DNA of 64,000 nucleotides. It comes from Candidatus Thalassarchaeaceae archaeon (GTDB taxonomy: Archaea; Thermoplasmatota; Poseidoniia; Poseidoniales; Thalassarchaeaceae). The translations under genes were made by a program, and so were the position numbers. The notes under the pieces were generated by a model that did no database searches, was not told the origin of the DNA, and saw nothing but the letters and a program-made list of their open reading frames with translations. Position 1 is the stretch's first letter; every line of letters begins with the position of its first letter. Location: NCBI GenBank assembly GCA_030747485.1, contig JASLKP010000006.1, positions 1 to 64,000 of the forward strand, read 5' to 3'. Below, piece after piece: positions 52,499 to 62,015 of the stretch.

Positions 52499-54727
52499 AT
52501 GTCGGGGGAAGGATTCGCCGCGAAACGGCGGGCAGAGAAGGATACTGCGAGCGTAGTGCAATCAGACCCCCCCTTGATTGACGCGCTCAAAGAACAGGCT
52601 CCTGCGATGACTGGCATGGCAGGGATGTTCATCGGAACTATTCTTCTCGCAATGTCGATTCAAGAGTTCTATGACAGGGATGAACTACGAGCATTTGGTG
52701 ATGCAGGAACGACCAAAGCAGGGTTCATCTTCATGGAATTAATCTTCATCTTCATCTTTACTGCGGCAATCATTTGGCTTGCTCGAAAGGGATTGCAAAA
52801 TTTCATTCGTTGGGGAGTATTATTCGTCCTTTGGATTGCAATGCTCTACACTCTAGTGCCACTTAGTCACATGATCATCGGTGAAAATGAACCACCTCTA
52901 TCGAGTATTGAAGAAGATGTGGATGATGCATACATCCTCGCTGTCAACGAAGATGGGGCGAGCTTCTACGTATTCGATCCTAGTGTTGGAGAGCATGGTG
53001 CCATTCATCACATGGATGATGCTGGCGGAGGAAATGGATCATTTGCTGGAGCGAATGTGTTATGGACACATCAAATCACACCGGAGGATGTAGCCCCTTC
53101 TGACTTGCCTAGTTTGACATTCAGTGATGATGGGATTGTAATGTGTGAAGGTACTCGTTGGGTATTACTTGATTATGATACAGGAAATGAAATTGATTCA
53201 CATTCACGGAATTGCGACATTGGATTCCGATACGAACCAACTGACAGCAATTGGGAAACGTGCGATGGAGCGGATGATGAACCTCAAGATTGGGTGATTG
53301 AATACTCTCGGCGATTTACACCCATTCCATTCGTCATGGATGGGGAAGCGCCCCCTGGTGGTACTGGAGACTGTACTGGCGAACAAGGTGATTGGCGCAG
53401 AAATTTCCCAGAAAATTTTGATGGAAAAAATATTCTATTTTCTCGAGATGTGGGTGATGATCACTTCCTCATCGTCTCACCGCAATGGGCTGGAATGGTT
53501 GTTTATCCCACTGGACCCGCACCTGGTATGAATCCAGGAGATGAACCAATTGAAACCACTTGGAATATGTCACTTTCAGGCAATGAGAGATTTACTGGTG
53601 TGACTTACGGAGTCGCACCTGGTCTTGATGTGAGCAGTGAAGAGTTAACACTCGTTCTAGGAACAAATGATGGAGATGTTACGGGTTGGTCTGTCAATCA
53701 ATCAGGAACTGTAGAACATCAATTCAATATGCCCCTAGATAATCCGATTCGGGGATTACTACTCGCAGACTGTTGTGCGGGTGGAAGTAATGATTTGTGG
53801 ATTGTCGAAGGTGATTCTCTCAGGATTTTCATGGGTACATCCCTCAATGAACAATCCAGAAGTCTGGAAGTAGATGGAGAAAATCGTGTCTTGATGGCGT
53901 TACACAATGTGGATAATGGAAACGAACCATTGGATGACGGAGTGCTCTTGATTGAACATGATGGGGATTGGTCGAGTTCGACATACACTGTATTCATTCC
54001 AAATTATGCGGTTGTCATCGGAGGCATTGGGGTTCAATGGTCAGAGATTCTTTCACTCGGCATTTCGATTGGATTGATGGTTGCTCTTCTTCGACATCCA
54101 GAGTGGTACGTGGTGAATACGACTGGGATCTTGGTCGGGGCTGGCGTAATCACGATTCTCGGTGTGTCCTTTGTACCGATTCTCATTATGCTCTTCATGG
54201 TCCTAGCAGCCGGTTATGATGCATGGGCAGTTTACAAATCAAAACATATGCTTGAACTAGCAGATACGATGATTGGACTGAAACTACCCATTCTATTGGT
54301 TGCACCTCAAGACAAGGAGTATTCATTCATTGGAGAAGGGGATTCTGTGATGCATGATAAGGGCAATGAAATCGCACCAATGCAACAACACCCAGAAAAG
54401 AAAATCCGTCCAATCAAAAAGGAAGGCGGTGAGGCGATGTTCATGGGATTAGGTGACGTAATCTTCCCAGGTATGCTATGTATCTCAGCAATGTCATTCC
54501 TACCGACTGTAAGTGGGCCAATGGGATGGGAGGGGTCAACGTGGGTAGCCCTAGGCACAATGATGGGTGGATTGGTAGGCTATTTCGCCCTCATGACATA
54601 TGTCGCCCGTGGCAGACCACAAGCAGGACTTCCATTACTCAATGGAGGCGCGATTCTTGGATACGTAATCTCGGCAGCAATCTTCGTGGGTAGTATTGCC
54701 TTCGAAATGAACGTTAGTCTGTTTTGA
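52499..54727 (+). CDS. Presenilin/SPP-like (A22) intramembrane aspartyl protease with large extracytoplasmic domain
   Basis: A 742-residue membrane protein with nine predicted helices. Helices 1-3 lie within residues 35-125. An inserted domain of about 375 residues (about 122-497) follows, with repeated beta-strand/Trp/Asp patterns suggestive of a propeller or other beta fold. Helices 4-9 make up the C-terminal third. The catalytic aspartates are visible: GYDAWAVYKSKHMLELAD (Asp near 574, helix 6) and GLGDVIFPG (Asp near 653, helix 7); QAGLPLLNGG (near 710) is the PAL-like motif. The topology puts the insert outside. Family members cut membrane helices. The ATG at 52499 is 62 bases from the divergent folC start. 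Confidence 0.82.
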   Translation: MSGEGFAAKRRAEKDTASVVQSDPPLIDALKEQAPAMTGMAGMFIGTILLAMSIQEFYDRDELRAFGDAGTTKAGFIFMELIFIFIFTAAIIWLARKGLQNFIRWGVLFVLWIAMLYTLVPLSHMIIGENEPPLSSIEEDVDDAYILAVNEDGASFYVFDPSVGEHGAIHHMDDAGGGNGSFAGANVLWTHQITPEDVAPSDLPSLTFSDDGIVMCEGTRWVLLDYDTGNEIDSHSRNCDIGFRYEPTDSNWETCDGADDEPQDWVIEYSRRFTPIPFVMDGEAPPGGTGDCTGEQGDWRRNFPENFDGKNILFSRDVGDDHFLIVSPQWAGMVVYPTGPAPGMNPGDEPIETTWNMSLSGNERFTGVTYGVAPGLDVSSEELTLVLGTNDGDVTGWSVNQSGTVEHQFNMPLDNPIRGLLLADCCAGGSNDLWIVEGDSLRIFMGTSLNEQSRSLEVDGENRVLMALHNVDNGNEPLDDGVLLIEHDGDWSSSTYTVFIPNYAVVIGGIGVQWSEILSLGISIGLMVALLRHPEWYVVNTTGILVGAGVITILGVSFVPILIMLFMVLAAGYDAWAVYKSKHMLELADTMIGLKLPILLVAPQDKEYSFIGEGDSVMHDKGNEIAPMQQHPEKKIRPIKKEGGEAMFMGLGDVIFPGMLCISAMSFLPTVSGPMGWEGSTWVALGTMMGGLVGYFALMTYVARGRPQAGLPLLNGGAILGYVISAAIFVGSIAFEMNVSLF

Positions 54728-54754
54728 TTGTCCGTCGCCTTCAAGCCTAAAGAG

Positions 54755-54771
54755 CGGTTCCGTAGGAACCG
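54755..54771. repeat. C-RTA-G triloop hairpin 7
   Basis: A perfect 7-bp stem (CGGTTCC/GGAACCG) around GTA, ending at the first G of the serS ribosome site (GGAG, 54771-54774), 9 bases before the ATG. Confidence 0.75.
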
Positions 54772-54780
54772 GAGAACCCT

Positions 54781-56064
54781 ATGTTGGATATTCGAATGTT
54801 CCGTGAACACGCGGATGTTATTCGTGCAGACCACGATAAGAGGGGGCTGTCTCATGATTCCATTGATGATGTCATTCGCCTAGATGAAGAATGGCGAAAA
54901 TCGCAGTATGATGCTGATCAATTGCGTCGTAAACGCAACGAAGCTGCAAGAGGTATTGCGGCAGCAAAGAAGGCTGGTGATGATGCTACATTTGCCCAAA
55001 TCAAAGCTGAAGTTGATGCAATAGCATCGGAAATTGAAGCATTGGGCATACAGGCTGATTCACAACAAGCAGAGCGTGATCTCATTCGAATGAGTATTCC
55101 AAATATCCTCCATGCAAGCGTACCAAAAGGAGAGGATGATGGTGGAAATACACAGCATAGTATGCACGGAAGCAAACCGAATTTCGATTTTGAACCAAGA
55201 ACCCACAATGATCTCATCGAGGCAAACAAGTGGGTCGATTTACCCCGCGCAGCAAAAATCGCCGGTAGTCGTTTCTTCTTCCTCAAAGGGGACTTGGCTC
55301 GAATGGAACTTGCGCTCCAACAGTATGCCGTTGATTTCATCGCATCTCGTGGCTATACCTTCGTTCAACCACCTGTCATGATGAATCGACAAGCATACGA
55401 AGGTGTCACGGATCTTGAGGACTTTGAATCCGTGATGTACAATGTTCAACCTGATGGCTTGTATACCATTGCTACCAGTGAACACCCATTGACGGCGATG
55501 TTCATGGATGAAGTCATTGAACCAAGTCAATTGCCAATCAAAATCGTTGGTGTATCTCCTTGCTTCCGTAGAGAAGTTGGTGCACATGGACAAGGTGACA
55601 AGGGAATTTGGCGAGTTCATCAATTCACTAAGATTGAACAGATTATCATCAGTCACCCCGATGAATCATGGGATTTCCATGAAGAATTACTCACAAATTG
55701 TGTGGAATTATGGGATTCACTTGGAATCCACTATGAAGTCGTGAACATCTGTACTGGTGACATGGGGACTGTTGCAGCCAAGAAATACGATCTTGAAGCT
55801 TGGCTGCCTGCTCGTGAAGAATACAAAGAAATCGTATCCTGTTCAAATTGTACAGATTATCAGGCAAATCGCCTAAGGATGCGTTATCGCACAGCAGAAG
55901 GAAATTCCGCAGTCCACACATTGAATTCAACCGCAGTAGCAACATCTCGTGCTCTTGTAGCAATCATGGAACAAAATCAACTTGCAGATGGAAGAGTACG
56001 CGTTCCTGACGTACTTCAATCCTATATGGGTGATACTGAAACCCTTGAACCTTGCAATTGGTAA
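54781..56064 (+). CDS. serS: Seryl-tRNA synthetase
   Basis: The 427-residue class II synthetase charges tRNA-Ser. The N-terminal helical hairpin (about residues 30-100) reaches the tRNA long arm. Motif 2 (GVSPCFRREVGAHGQGDKG) and motif 3 (NSTAVATSRALVAIMEQNQ) are intact, along with TSEHPLTAMFMDE. It is the common type, not the rare methanogen form. The start follows hairpin 7 and the ribosome site GGAGAA. The convergent BCCP gene ends 10 bases after its stop. Confidence 0.96.
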   Translation: MLDIRMFREHADVIRADHDKRGLSHDSIDDVIRLDEEWRKSQYDADQLRRKRNEAARGIAAAKKAGDDATFAQIKAEVDAIASEIEALGIQADSQQAERDLIRMSIPNILHASVPKGEDDGGNTQHSMHGSKPNFDFEPRTHNDLIEANKWVDLPRAAKIAGSRFFFLKGDLARMELALQQYAVDFIASRGYTFVQPPVMMNRQAYEGVTDLEDFESVMYNVQPDGLYTIATSEHPLTAMFMDEVIEPSQLPIKIVGVSPCFRREVGAHGQGDKGIWRVHQFTKIEQIIISHPDESWDFHEELLTNCVELWDSLGIHYEVVNICTGDMGTVAAKKYDLEAWLPAREEYKEIVSCSNCTDYQANRLRMRYRTAEGNSAVHTLNSTAVATSRALVAIMEQNQLADGRVRVPDVLQSYMGDTETLEPCNW

Positions 56065-56074
56065 ATTGATTTTA

Positions 56075-56560
56075 TCAATTGGAATCATCCCCAGATTCTA
56101 ACTCTACTAGAATCGCACCAGCCTCGACTTGTTCTCCCGCTACAAAGTGAATTGCTGAAATCGTACCAGAAGTCATTGCATTGATTCGATGCTCCATCTT
56201 CATCGCCTCCATCACAATCAATGGATCCCCTTCGTCAACTTCATCACCAACGCTACAGATTACCTCGAGAATCTTACCTGGCATCGGTGCACTCATTCCG
56301 CCTTCTGACGCAGCGCCCCCAATCCCTTGTTCAGAGATTGACATCACATGTACGCGACCCGCAATATGGACCCACCAATTGTCACCAACCTTGGAGATAT
56401 GAGCCAATCGATGGTTTATCCAAATACGCCCTGCACGCGCATCTGTTTCGATGACGAGTGAGGTGTCGACTTCTTCGTCATCACACTTTGCTTCAATCAA
56501 TTCCAATCCACTAAACTGAATATGCCAATGACGACCATTTGAATCGAGAATATCTATCAT
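56075..56560 (-). CDS. Biotin carboxyl carrier protein (separate subunit)
   Basis: The 161-residue protein ends in a biotinyl domain: SAPMPGKILEVICSVGDEV, then MEAMKMEH, whose Lys is biotinylated, and GTISAIHFVAGEQVEAG. The first 80 residues resemble the linker region between the carboxylase and carrier of acyl-CoA carboxylase alpha subunits. The ATG at 56560 is placed by AGGTGA, whose bases overlap the stop of the biotin carboxylase gene eight bases upstream. It is the last gene of the liu-type operon. Confidence 0.9.
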   Translation of the reverse strand: MIDILDSNGRHWHIQFSGLELIEAKCDDEEVDTSLVIETDARAGRIWINHRLAHISKVGDNWWVHIAGRVHVMSISEQGIGGAASEGGMSAPMPGKILEVICSVGDEVDEGDPLIVMEAMKMEHRINAMTSGTISAIHFVAGEQVEAGAILVELESGDDSN

Positions 56561-56568
56561 CAAATCAC

Positions 56569-58110
56569 CTATGGGAAACTCCTACGCAACGATAAGAATG
56601 GATTGTAGGGGCTGCCTCGACCTTCGTCTGCTTCGACTGCAATCGCTTTTCGAGCTAGGCCCATGTGTTCTGCCGCTGCAGCAGCAAACACGGCATCGCT
56701 GGGAGGGGTTGAAACCCACCCCTCTGGCCAATGTATGTCAATAAAATCAGTCGTCGTCGCTCCGGACAAATATGCATCATGATTCATGATATCTGTGAGA
56801 AAGCCAAGATTGGTTGTTGCACCCAAAATGATGAAATCTTCGCATGCCCGTTTCATTCTGCGAATCGCTGAGGGGCGATCTGGTGCGTGTACGATGAGTT
56901 TCGCGAGCATTGGATCAAAATCAATTCGTGCCTCATCACCTTCCCTGACACCTGTATCCAAACGGATGCCAGGCCCCTCAGGGGGACGGAACATCACCAA
57001 TGGCCCTGTAGCAGGTAGGAAATTATTCGCTGGGTCTTCTGCATATATTCTGACTTCAATTGCATGACCACGAATCGTGAGGTCGTCCTGTGTGAATTCG
57101 AGTGGCAATCCTGCTGCAACACGTAATTGTTCTACGACTAAATCAACACCACTAATCGATTCTGTGACCGGATGTTCAACCTGTAAACGCGTGTTCATTT
57201 CTAGAAAATGGAATTCGCCATCTTCAGCCATCAGAAATTCTACTGTCCCGGCCCCTTCGTAATTCACTGCCTTCGCAGCATTGACGGCCGCAGCCCCCAT
57301 TGCCAAGCGATTTTCAGGCGTTAAAACAGGGGATGGGGCTTCCTCAACCACCTTCTGATGACGGCGTTGGATGCTACATTCTCTTTCAAATAGATGCACA
57401 ACATTGCCGTGTGAATCTGCTAAGACCTGGACCTCAATGTGCCTTGATTTCTCTAGAAGTCGTTCCACATAAACAGTCCCGTCACCGAATGCTGTTGTCG
57501 CTTCTCGACTAGCAGCAGCGTATTCACGTTGGAGATTTCTTGGCTCCCGTACAACACGCATTCCTTTACCACCACCACCTGCACTAGCCTTCAAGAGTAA
57601 TGGATAGCCCACGCGAGTAGCTGCCCGAACCAGTTCCTCAACGAGGTCTTCGGGATTATCCAAAGGCAATTCTTCACCAGGAATGACGGGGACGTTTGCC
57701 TCAATCATTGCTCTGCGGGCTCTAACCTTGTCTCCCATTTCATCAATTGCATGAGAGGGTGGACCGATCCAAACCAAATTGGCTGAAAGGACGGCCTCTG
57801 CAAATGCTGATCGCTCGGAAAGAAAACCATAACCTGGATGAATTGCATCAGAACCGGTAGATTCCGCTGCTTCGATGATGGCTCTAATATTGAGATATGT
57901 TTCAGATAGTTCTGTCCCCTCTAAGAATACGGCTTCATCTGCCATCTGCATATGCATTGAACCTCGATCTGCCTCAGAAAAAACTGCAACAGATGAAATG
58001 CCTAATTCAGCACACGCTCTGAAAACTCGACAAGCAATCTCACCTCGATTGGCAACCAAGACCTTGGTGATGGGGCGTGAAGCACCCACCATCCAGTCAG
58101 GGCCCGTCAT
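56569..58110 (-). CDS. Acyl-CoA carboxylase biotin carboxylase subunit (methylcrotonyl-CoA type)
   Basis: The 513-residue ATP-grasp enzyme carboxylates biotin. VLVANRGEIACRVFRACAELG opens the chain; the glycine-rich loop KASAGGGGKGMRVV, HIEVQVLADSHGNVVHLFERECS, LEMNTRLQVEHPVTE and the family C-terminus are all present. In the usual methylcrotonyl-CoA carboxylase alpha subunit this is fused to the biotin carrier; here the carrier is the next gene. The ribosome site GGAGTGA overlaps the last codons of liuC, indicating coupled translation. Confidence 0.9.
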   Translation of the reverse strand: MTGPDWMVGASRPITKVLVANRGEIACRVFRACAELGISSVAVFSEADRGSMHMQMADEAVFLEGTELSETYLNIRAIIEAAESTGSDAIHPGYGFLSERSAFAEAVLSANLVWIGPPSHAIDEMGDKVRARRAMIEANVPVIPGEELPLDNPEDLVEELVRAATRVGYPLLLKASAGGGGKGMRVVREPRNLQREYAAASREATTAFGDGTVYVERLLEKSRHIEVQVLADSHGNVVHLFERECSIQRRHQKVVEEAPSPVLTPENRLAMGAAAVNAAKAVNYEGAGTVEFLMAEDGEFHFLEMNTRLQVEHPVTESISGVDLVVEQLRVAAGLPLEFTQDDLTIRGHAIEVRIYAEDPANNFLPATGPLVMFRPPEGPGIRLDTGVREGDEARIDFDPMLAKLIVHAPDRPSAIRRMKRACEDFIILGATTNLGFLTDIMNHDAYLSGATTTDFIDIHWPEGWVSTPPSDAVFAAAAAEHMGLARKAIAVEADEGRGSPYNPFLSLRRSFP

Positions 58111-58117
58111 GGTGTAT

Positions 58118-58975
58118 TCACTCCTGCTTCCAATTGGGAGGTCTCTTCTCTAGGAATGAGGCAAGGCCCTCTTGGCCTTCTGCAGAGCCTCGCATTTCAC
58201 TGGTCTTGTCAAGAGTCCATGTTCTCAATTCCTCGTCATTGCCTGTCCAGCGATCAAAGGTCAAGGTCAGTTTCTTTGATTCGGCAACAGCCATCGGGCC
58301 AGTGCTCAGTACCTCATCTATGACCGAAGACTCAGCACCATCAAGGGATTCAGATAGTTGATTTACCAATCCAATTCTAAGGGCTTCTTCAGAATCAATC
58401 CTTCCGGCTAACATAGAGAGTCTGCGGAATTCAGCACTACCCACTTTACGATATACGTACGGTCCAATGACTGCAGGTAATATTCCCAATTTCCCTTCCG
58501 ATAAGGCAATGCGCGCATTCGGATTAACGATGACGTGGTCAAGACAAGCGATGAGACCCGCACCACCACCAAGAGCAACACCCTGAACCTTACCAATTGT
58601 GAAGCACGGATGGGCCCAGAGGCTGTTGAAGAGAAGATCTAAGCGTTCAGAATCTGCTCGATTCTCTTCAGGACTTTTGGCACCAGCATCTCGCATCATA
58701 TTGATATCTGCACCTGCGCAGAAATGCTTTCCAGTACCTGAAAGTACAATCACACGAAGATATGGTGCACCTGCACCATCATTGAGCGTTCCTCGTTCAC
58801 CAACCGAGCGTTCACGTGTCCAATCCAGTAATGAGATGATTTCTGTGATTAGAGGAATGTTCAGAGCATTGTACACATCTTCTCTAGCGAGAGTAAGATG
58901 AGCGATTGCTCCGTCAAGTTCAAGCGAACATAGACTAGTTTCTGGCTTTAAATCTCCAATTGCATAATTCAACAT
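58118..58975 (-). CDS. liuC: Enoyl-CoA hydratase family (probable methylglutaconyl-CoA hydratase)
   Basis: A 285-residue crotonase-fold protein: LTLAREDVYNALNIPLI, the oxyanion-hole segment HFCAGADINMM and GVALGGGAGLIACLDHVI, where the second hydrogen-bond donor sits. Its place between the two carboxylase subunit genes matches liuC of leucine breakdown, where it hydrates 3-methylglutaconyl-CoA. That is context-based; the fold alone cannot fix the substrate. I use the ATG at 58975 because AAAGGAG lies before it; the longer start at 58993 overlaps the previous gene. Confidence 0.8.
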   Translation of the reverse strand: MLNYAIGDLKPETSLCSLELDGAIAHLTLAREDVYNALNIPLITEIISLLDWTRERSVGERGTLNDGAGAPYLRVIVLSGTGKHFCAGADINMMRDAGAKSPEENRADSERLDLLFNSLWAHPCFTIGKVQGVALGGGAGLIACLDHVIVNPNARIALSEGKLGILPAVIGPYVYRKVGSAEFRRLSMLAGRIDSEEALRIGLVNQLSESLDGAESSVIDEVLSTGPMAVAESKKLTLTFDRWTGNDEELRTWTLDKTSEMRGSAEGQEGLASFLEKRPPNWKQE

Positions 58976-58989
58976 TTCAATTGCTCCTT

Positions 58990-60600
58990 TCACATTCTGA
59001 ATATCCCATAATCTTGATCTGGCATGGGGGCGTTAAGACTTGCAGAAATCGCAAGTCCTAGCACATCTCTCGTATCTCGTGGATCAATGATACCATCATC
59101 CCATAGTCGAGCCGTAGAGTAGTAAGGGGAACCCTCGACATCGTATTTTTCAAGAATTGGGGCTTGGAACGCATTCCATTCCTCATCAGTCATTGGGTCG
59201 AGGCCCTCGCGTTCTCGTTGATCTTGTTTGACAGTAGCAAGCACATCTGCTGCTTGAGGACCACCCATGACAGAGATTCGACTATTTGGCCACATGAAGA
59301 GGAAACGTGGGTCGTAAGCACGCCCACACATTCCATAGTTTCCAGCACCATGACTTCCTCCGATGATTACAGTGAATTTGGGGACCGGGACACAAGATAC
59401 TGCTGTGACTAGTTTAGCGCCATCTTTAGCAATACCACCCGATTCATACTTCTGACCCACCATGAATCCAGTGATATTTTGTAAGAATACCAGTGGAATC
59501 CCTCGTTGGCCACAAAGTTCGACGAAGTGGGCCCCCTTGAGGGATGATTCAGAGAACAAAATTCCATTGTTGGCAACAATGCCCACCGGATATCCATGAA
59601 TCCTAGCGAAACCACACACGAGTGTCGGCCCATAGCGTGCCTTGAATTCGTGGAAGCGACTACCATCTACAATCCGAGCAATGATCTCTCGAACATCAAA
59701 CGGCGTACGATTGTCTTCGGGAATGATACCGAGTATTTCATCGGGACTATGTGCTGGATCTTCGGGCGGTTGGACATCCAATTTGACCTTGTGCTTTGGA
59801 TTGAGATTTTCGACAATGTTTCGAACCATCCGAAGTGCCGTTGGTTCATCCTCTGCGTAATGGTCTGCAACACCTGATTGGGCAGTATGCACATCGGCTC
59901 CACCGAGATCCTCTGCAGATACCTCTTCGCCAGTCGCTGCTTTCACCAACGGTGGACCAGCAAGAAAAATTGTACCATTTCCTTTGACGATGATTGATTC
60001 ATCCGACATTGCTGGTACATAAGCGCCTCCAGCCGTACATGAACCACACACAGCTGCAATTTGTGGAATGCCCTTACCACTCATGATTGCTTGATTTCTA
60101 AAGATGCGTCCAAAGTGTCCTTTGTCTGGAAATACTTCGTCTTGCATTGGGAGGAAAGCACCGCCTGAATCAACCAGATAGATACAGGGTAGGTGATTGG
60201 TATCAGCAACCTCCTGAGCCCGAACATGTTTCTTCACAGTCAATGGATAATACGAACCACCCTTGACTGTTGCATCATTGGCTACGAACAAGCACTCCTG
60301 TCCATGTACAACACCAATTCCAGTAATCAAACCAGCCGCTGCTGCATTGCCATCATACAACTCAAATGCAGCTAGTGGAGAGAGTTCAAGGAATGGTGTA
60401 CCTGGGTCACAAATGGCTGCAATTCGTTCCCTCGGTAGGGCCTTGCCTCGACTACGGTGTTTCTCGACATACTTTCCACCCCCACCATCTTTCACAGCAT
60501 CCAATCTCTCCCGAAGTGTATCAAGGAGTGAACTGTTGTGGGCATGATTAGATTGAAACTGGCCATCACCAGTGTTCACCTGACTCTGAAGTCGTTCCAT
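58990..60600 (-). CDS. liuB: Methylcrotonyl-CoA carboxylase, carboxyltransferase subunit
   Basis: The roughly 536-residue protein transfers CO2 from carboxybiotin to the acyl-CoA. The run [21 protein letters not shown] and [24 protein letters not shown] are hallmarks of the methylcrotonyl-CoA beta subunit, distinguishing it from acetyl/propionyl-CoA enzymes. Geranyl-CoA carboxylase is a close alternative. It leads the minus-strand operon liuB, liuC, biotin carboxylase, carrier. The ATG at 60600 lies two bases beyond a hairpin (60602-60621) that contains its G-rich ribosome site. Confidence 0.9.
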   Translation of the reverse strand: MERLQSQVNTGDGQFQSNHAHNSSLLDTLRERLDAVKDGGGGKYVEKHRSRGKALPRERIAAICDPGTPFLELSPLAAFELYDGNAAAAGLITGIGVVHGQECLFVANDATVKGGSYYPLTVKKHVRAQEVADTNHLPCIYLVDSGGAFLPMQDEVFPDKGHFGRIFRNQAIMSGKGIPQIAAVCGSCTAGGAYVPAMSDESIIVKGNGTIFLAGPPLVKAATGEEVSAEDLGGADVHTAQSGVADHYAEDEPTALRMVRNIVENLNPKHKVKLDVQPPEDPAHSPDEILGIIPEDNRTPFDVREIIARIVDGSRFHEFKARYGPTLVCGFARIHGYPVGIVANNGILFSESSLKGAHFVELCGQRGIPLVFLQNITGFMVGQKYESGGIAKDGAKLVTAVSCVPVPKFTVIIGGSHGAGNYGMCGRAYDPRFLFMWPNSRISVMGGPQAADVLATVKQDQREREGLDPMTDEEWNAFQAPILEKYDVEGSPYYSTARLWDDGIIDPRDTRDVLGLAISASLNAPMPDQDYGIFRM

Positions 60601-60601
60601 T

Positions 60602-60621
60602 CGCACCCCCCTAGGGGTGCG
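60602..60621 (-). promoter_or_regulatory. Hairpin covering the liuB ribosome site
   Basis: Perfect 8-bp arms (CGCACCCC/GGGGTGCG) around CCTA (TAGG on the transcript). On the minus strand the 3' arm is the G-run just before the liuB ATG, so folding would block ribosome entry. With one extra C it is almost a continuous palindrome. It may be a variant of the triloop hairpin family. Confidence 0.55.
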
Positions 60622-60652
60622 ATAGGTCATCGACCCTTGAACACTCTGTCAA

Positions 60653-61960
60653 TCAAATACCAAGCGTTAGACGTAAAATGTCACGTAACCCTGGTGCCAA
60701 ACCCACAGTAAGCAAGCAGAGAATCACCAACAATCGTAGGTGCCGATGACGCTGTTCAAATCGGGCTGATGCAAACAAGAACCAAACCACTCCTGCAAGT
60801 ACAAATTTTAGGGCAGCGAAACCCCAAGCAGCACCACTCAATTCAATCACTTTTTGAGAAAGTACATGTTTCTCAGAATAACCAAAATGATCTACGCCCA
60901 AATATGTCGCTAGACCATCCACCATTTGACCGTACATGGCCAACAATACAACTGGAACAGATAGCATAGCCATTGGAGATAGTGATTCCATTCGCTCAAA
61001 GGTTGATGAACGCTGATTTTCCCAATCATCAATCGTGATTCCCAAAGGTATGATTCCGGGCTCCAACCCCATGTGGTGTAATGCAATTCTAGAATGCCTA
61101 CCAATTGACCAACATGTAAGGCAAATGAAGAGAGGTAACAAGATCACCACAGCCATCGGCCACAGAGGTTCTGTTTGATTATTTTCAAGTGGTTGAACAT
61201 ACATCGAAAACCAAGCTGAAAGATGTAGGAAACTGCCTCCAATTCCAACCTGCATTAGTCCCTGTTCGATTGGAGTCAAGAATTCAACAAGTATCGGATG
61301 TAAGGCAATGATGAGAATGATACCAGAAAGAGGGAACCACAAGAGAGGAGAGGTGATATTAACATCCCAATGATATAGAAATTGAGGCCAGAAACAGACG
61401 ATTTGTAGCAACACGAGAATGACGGATAATTGAGTGACAGATTGGCGACCCTCAACTCCCTCGCTTAGGTACACTCGATGACTCATGAATGCAGTAATTA
61501 CCACCCATAGAGCAACATGGAAATGCACCAATGGCGATACGAATAATGCACCAATACCATCTCTGAATAATGCCCCATCTTCATTGACTTCCCCCAAGGC
61601 AGCCCAAAGTACCCAAGGCAGAAGGGCAATCAATGATTGATCCCGTGGTGGAAAACCCATTTTTCGCAACCATGCTGATATGACTACAACGAATGATACC
61701 AGTAAGACCGAATAGGCGACTGTATCTACTGGATTGTAACCCGCGTCGCCTTGAGTTGAGTCTTGATTGAGTGGATCTAGAAAATTTGTCTGTACTGTTT
61801 CTGATAGAGTATTTCCTGGTACAAGGTCGTTCCCAACAACTGCTCCAATGAAAAGAATCAGAGCGCTCAAGATAATCCAAGCAGCAAAACGTTCCATTAG
61901 AGAAAGGTGAGCATCTGGAATCGGTTTGACCGAAATCAAGGGACTCGGTTCATCAGCCAT
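60653..61960 (-). CDS. DUF63-like archaeal membrane protein
   Basis: A 435-residue protein with about nine membrane helices. MVDGLATYLGVDHFGYSEKHV in the C-terminal half is the signature stretch I associate with archaeal DUF63 membrane proteins of unknown function. Residues before residue 20 are polar. The ATG at 60 bases inside the gap is fixed at 61960 by GGGGTG; the codon before it is a TTG. It is probably transcribed with the FKBP gene upstream, 55 bases away. Confidence 0.65.
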   Translation of the reverse strand: MADEPSPLISVKPIPDAHLSLMERFAAWIILSALILFIGAVVGNDLVPGNTLSETVQTNFLDPLNQDSTQGDAGYNPVDTVAYSVLLVSFVVVISAWLRKMGFPPRDQSLIALLPWVLWAALGEVNEDGALFRDGIGALFVSPLVHFHVALWVVITAFMSHRVYLSEGVEGRQSVTQLSVILVLLQIVCFWPQFLYHWDVNITSPLLWFPLSGIILIIALHPILVEFLTPIEQGLMQVGIGGSFLHLSAWFSMYVQPLENNQTEPLWPMAVVILLPLFICLTCWSIGRHSRIALHHMGLEPGIIPLGITIDDWENQRSSTFERMESLSPMAMLSVPVVLLAMYGQMVDGLATYLGVDHFGYSEKHVLSQKVIELSGAAWGFAALKFVLAGVVWFLFASARFEQRHRHLRLLVILCLLTVGLAPGLRDILRLTLGI

Positions 61961-62015
61961 CAAAGCACCCCAAGGTAGACCACTCTAAGCGGTTTCCCGA
62001 AAGAGATTCTGAATA

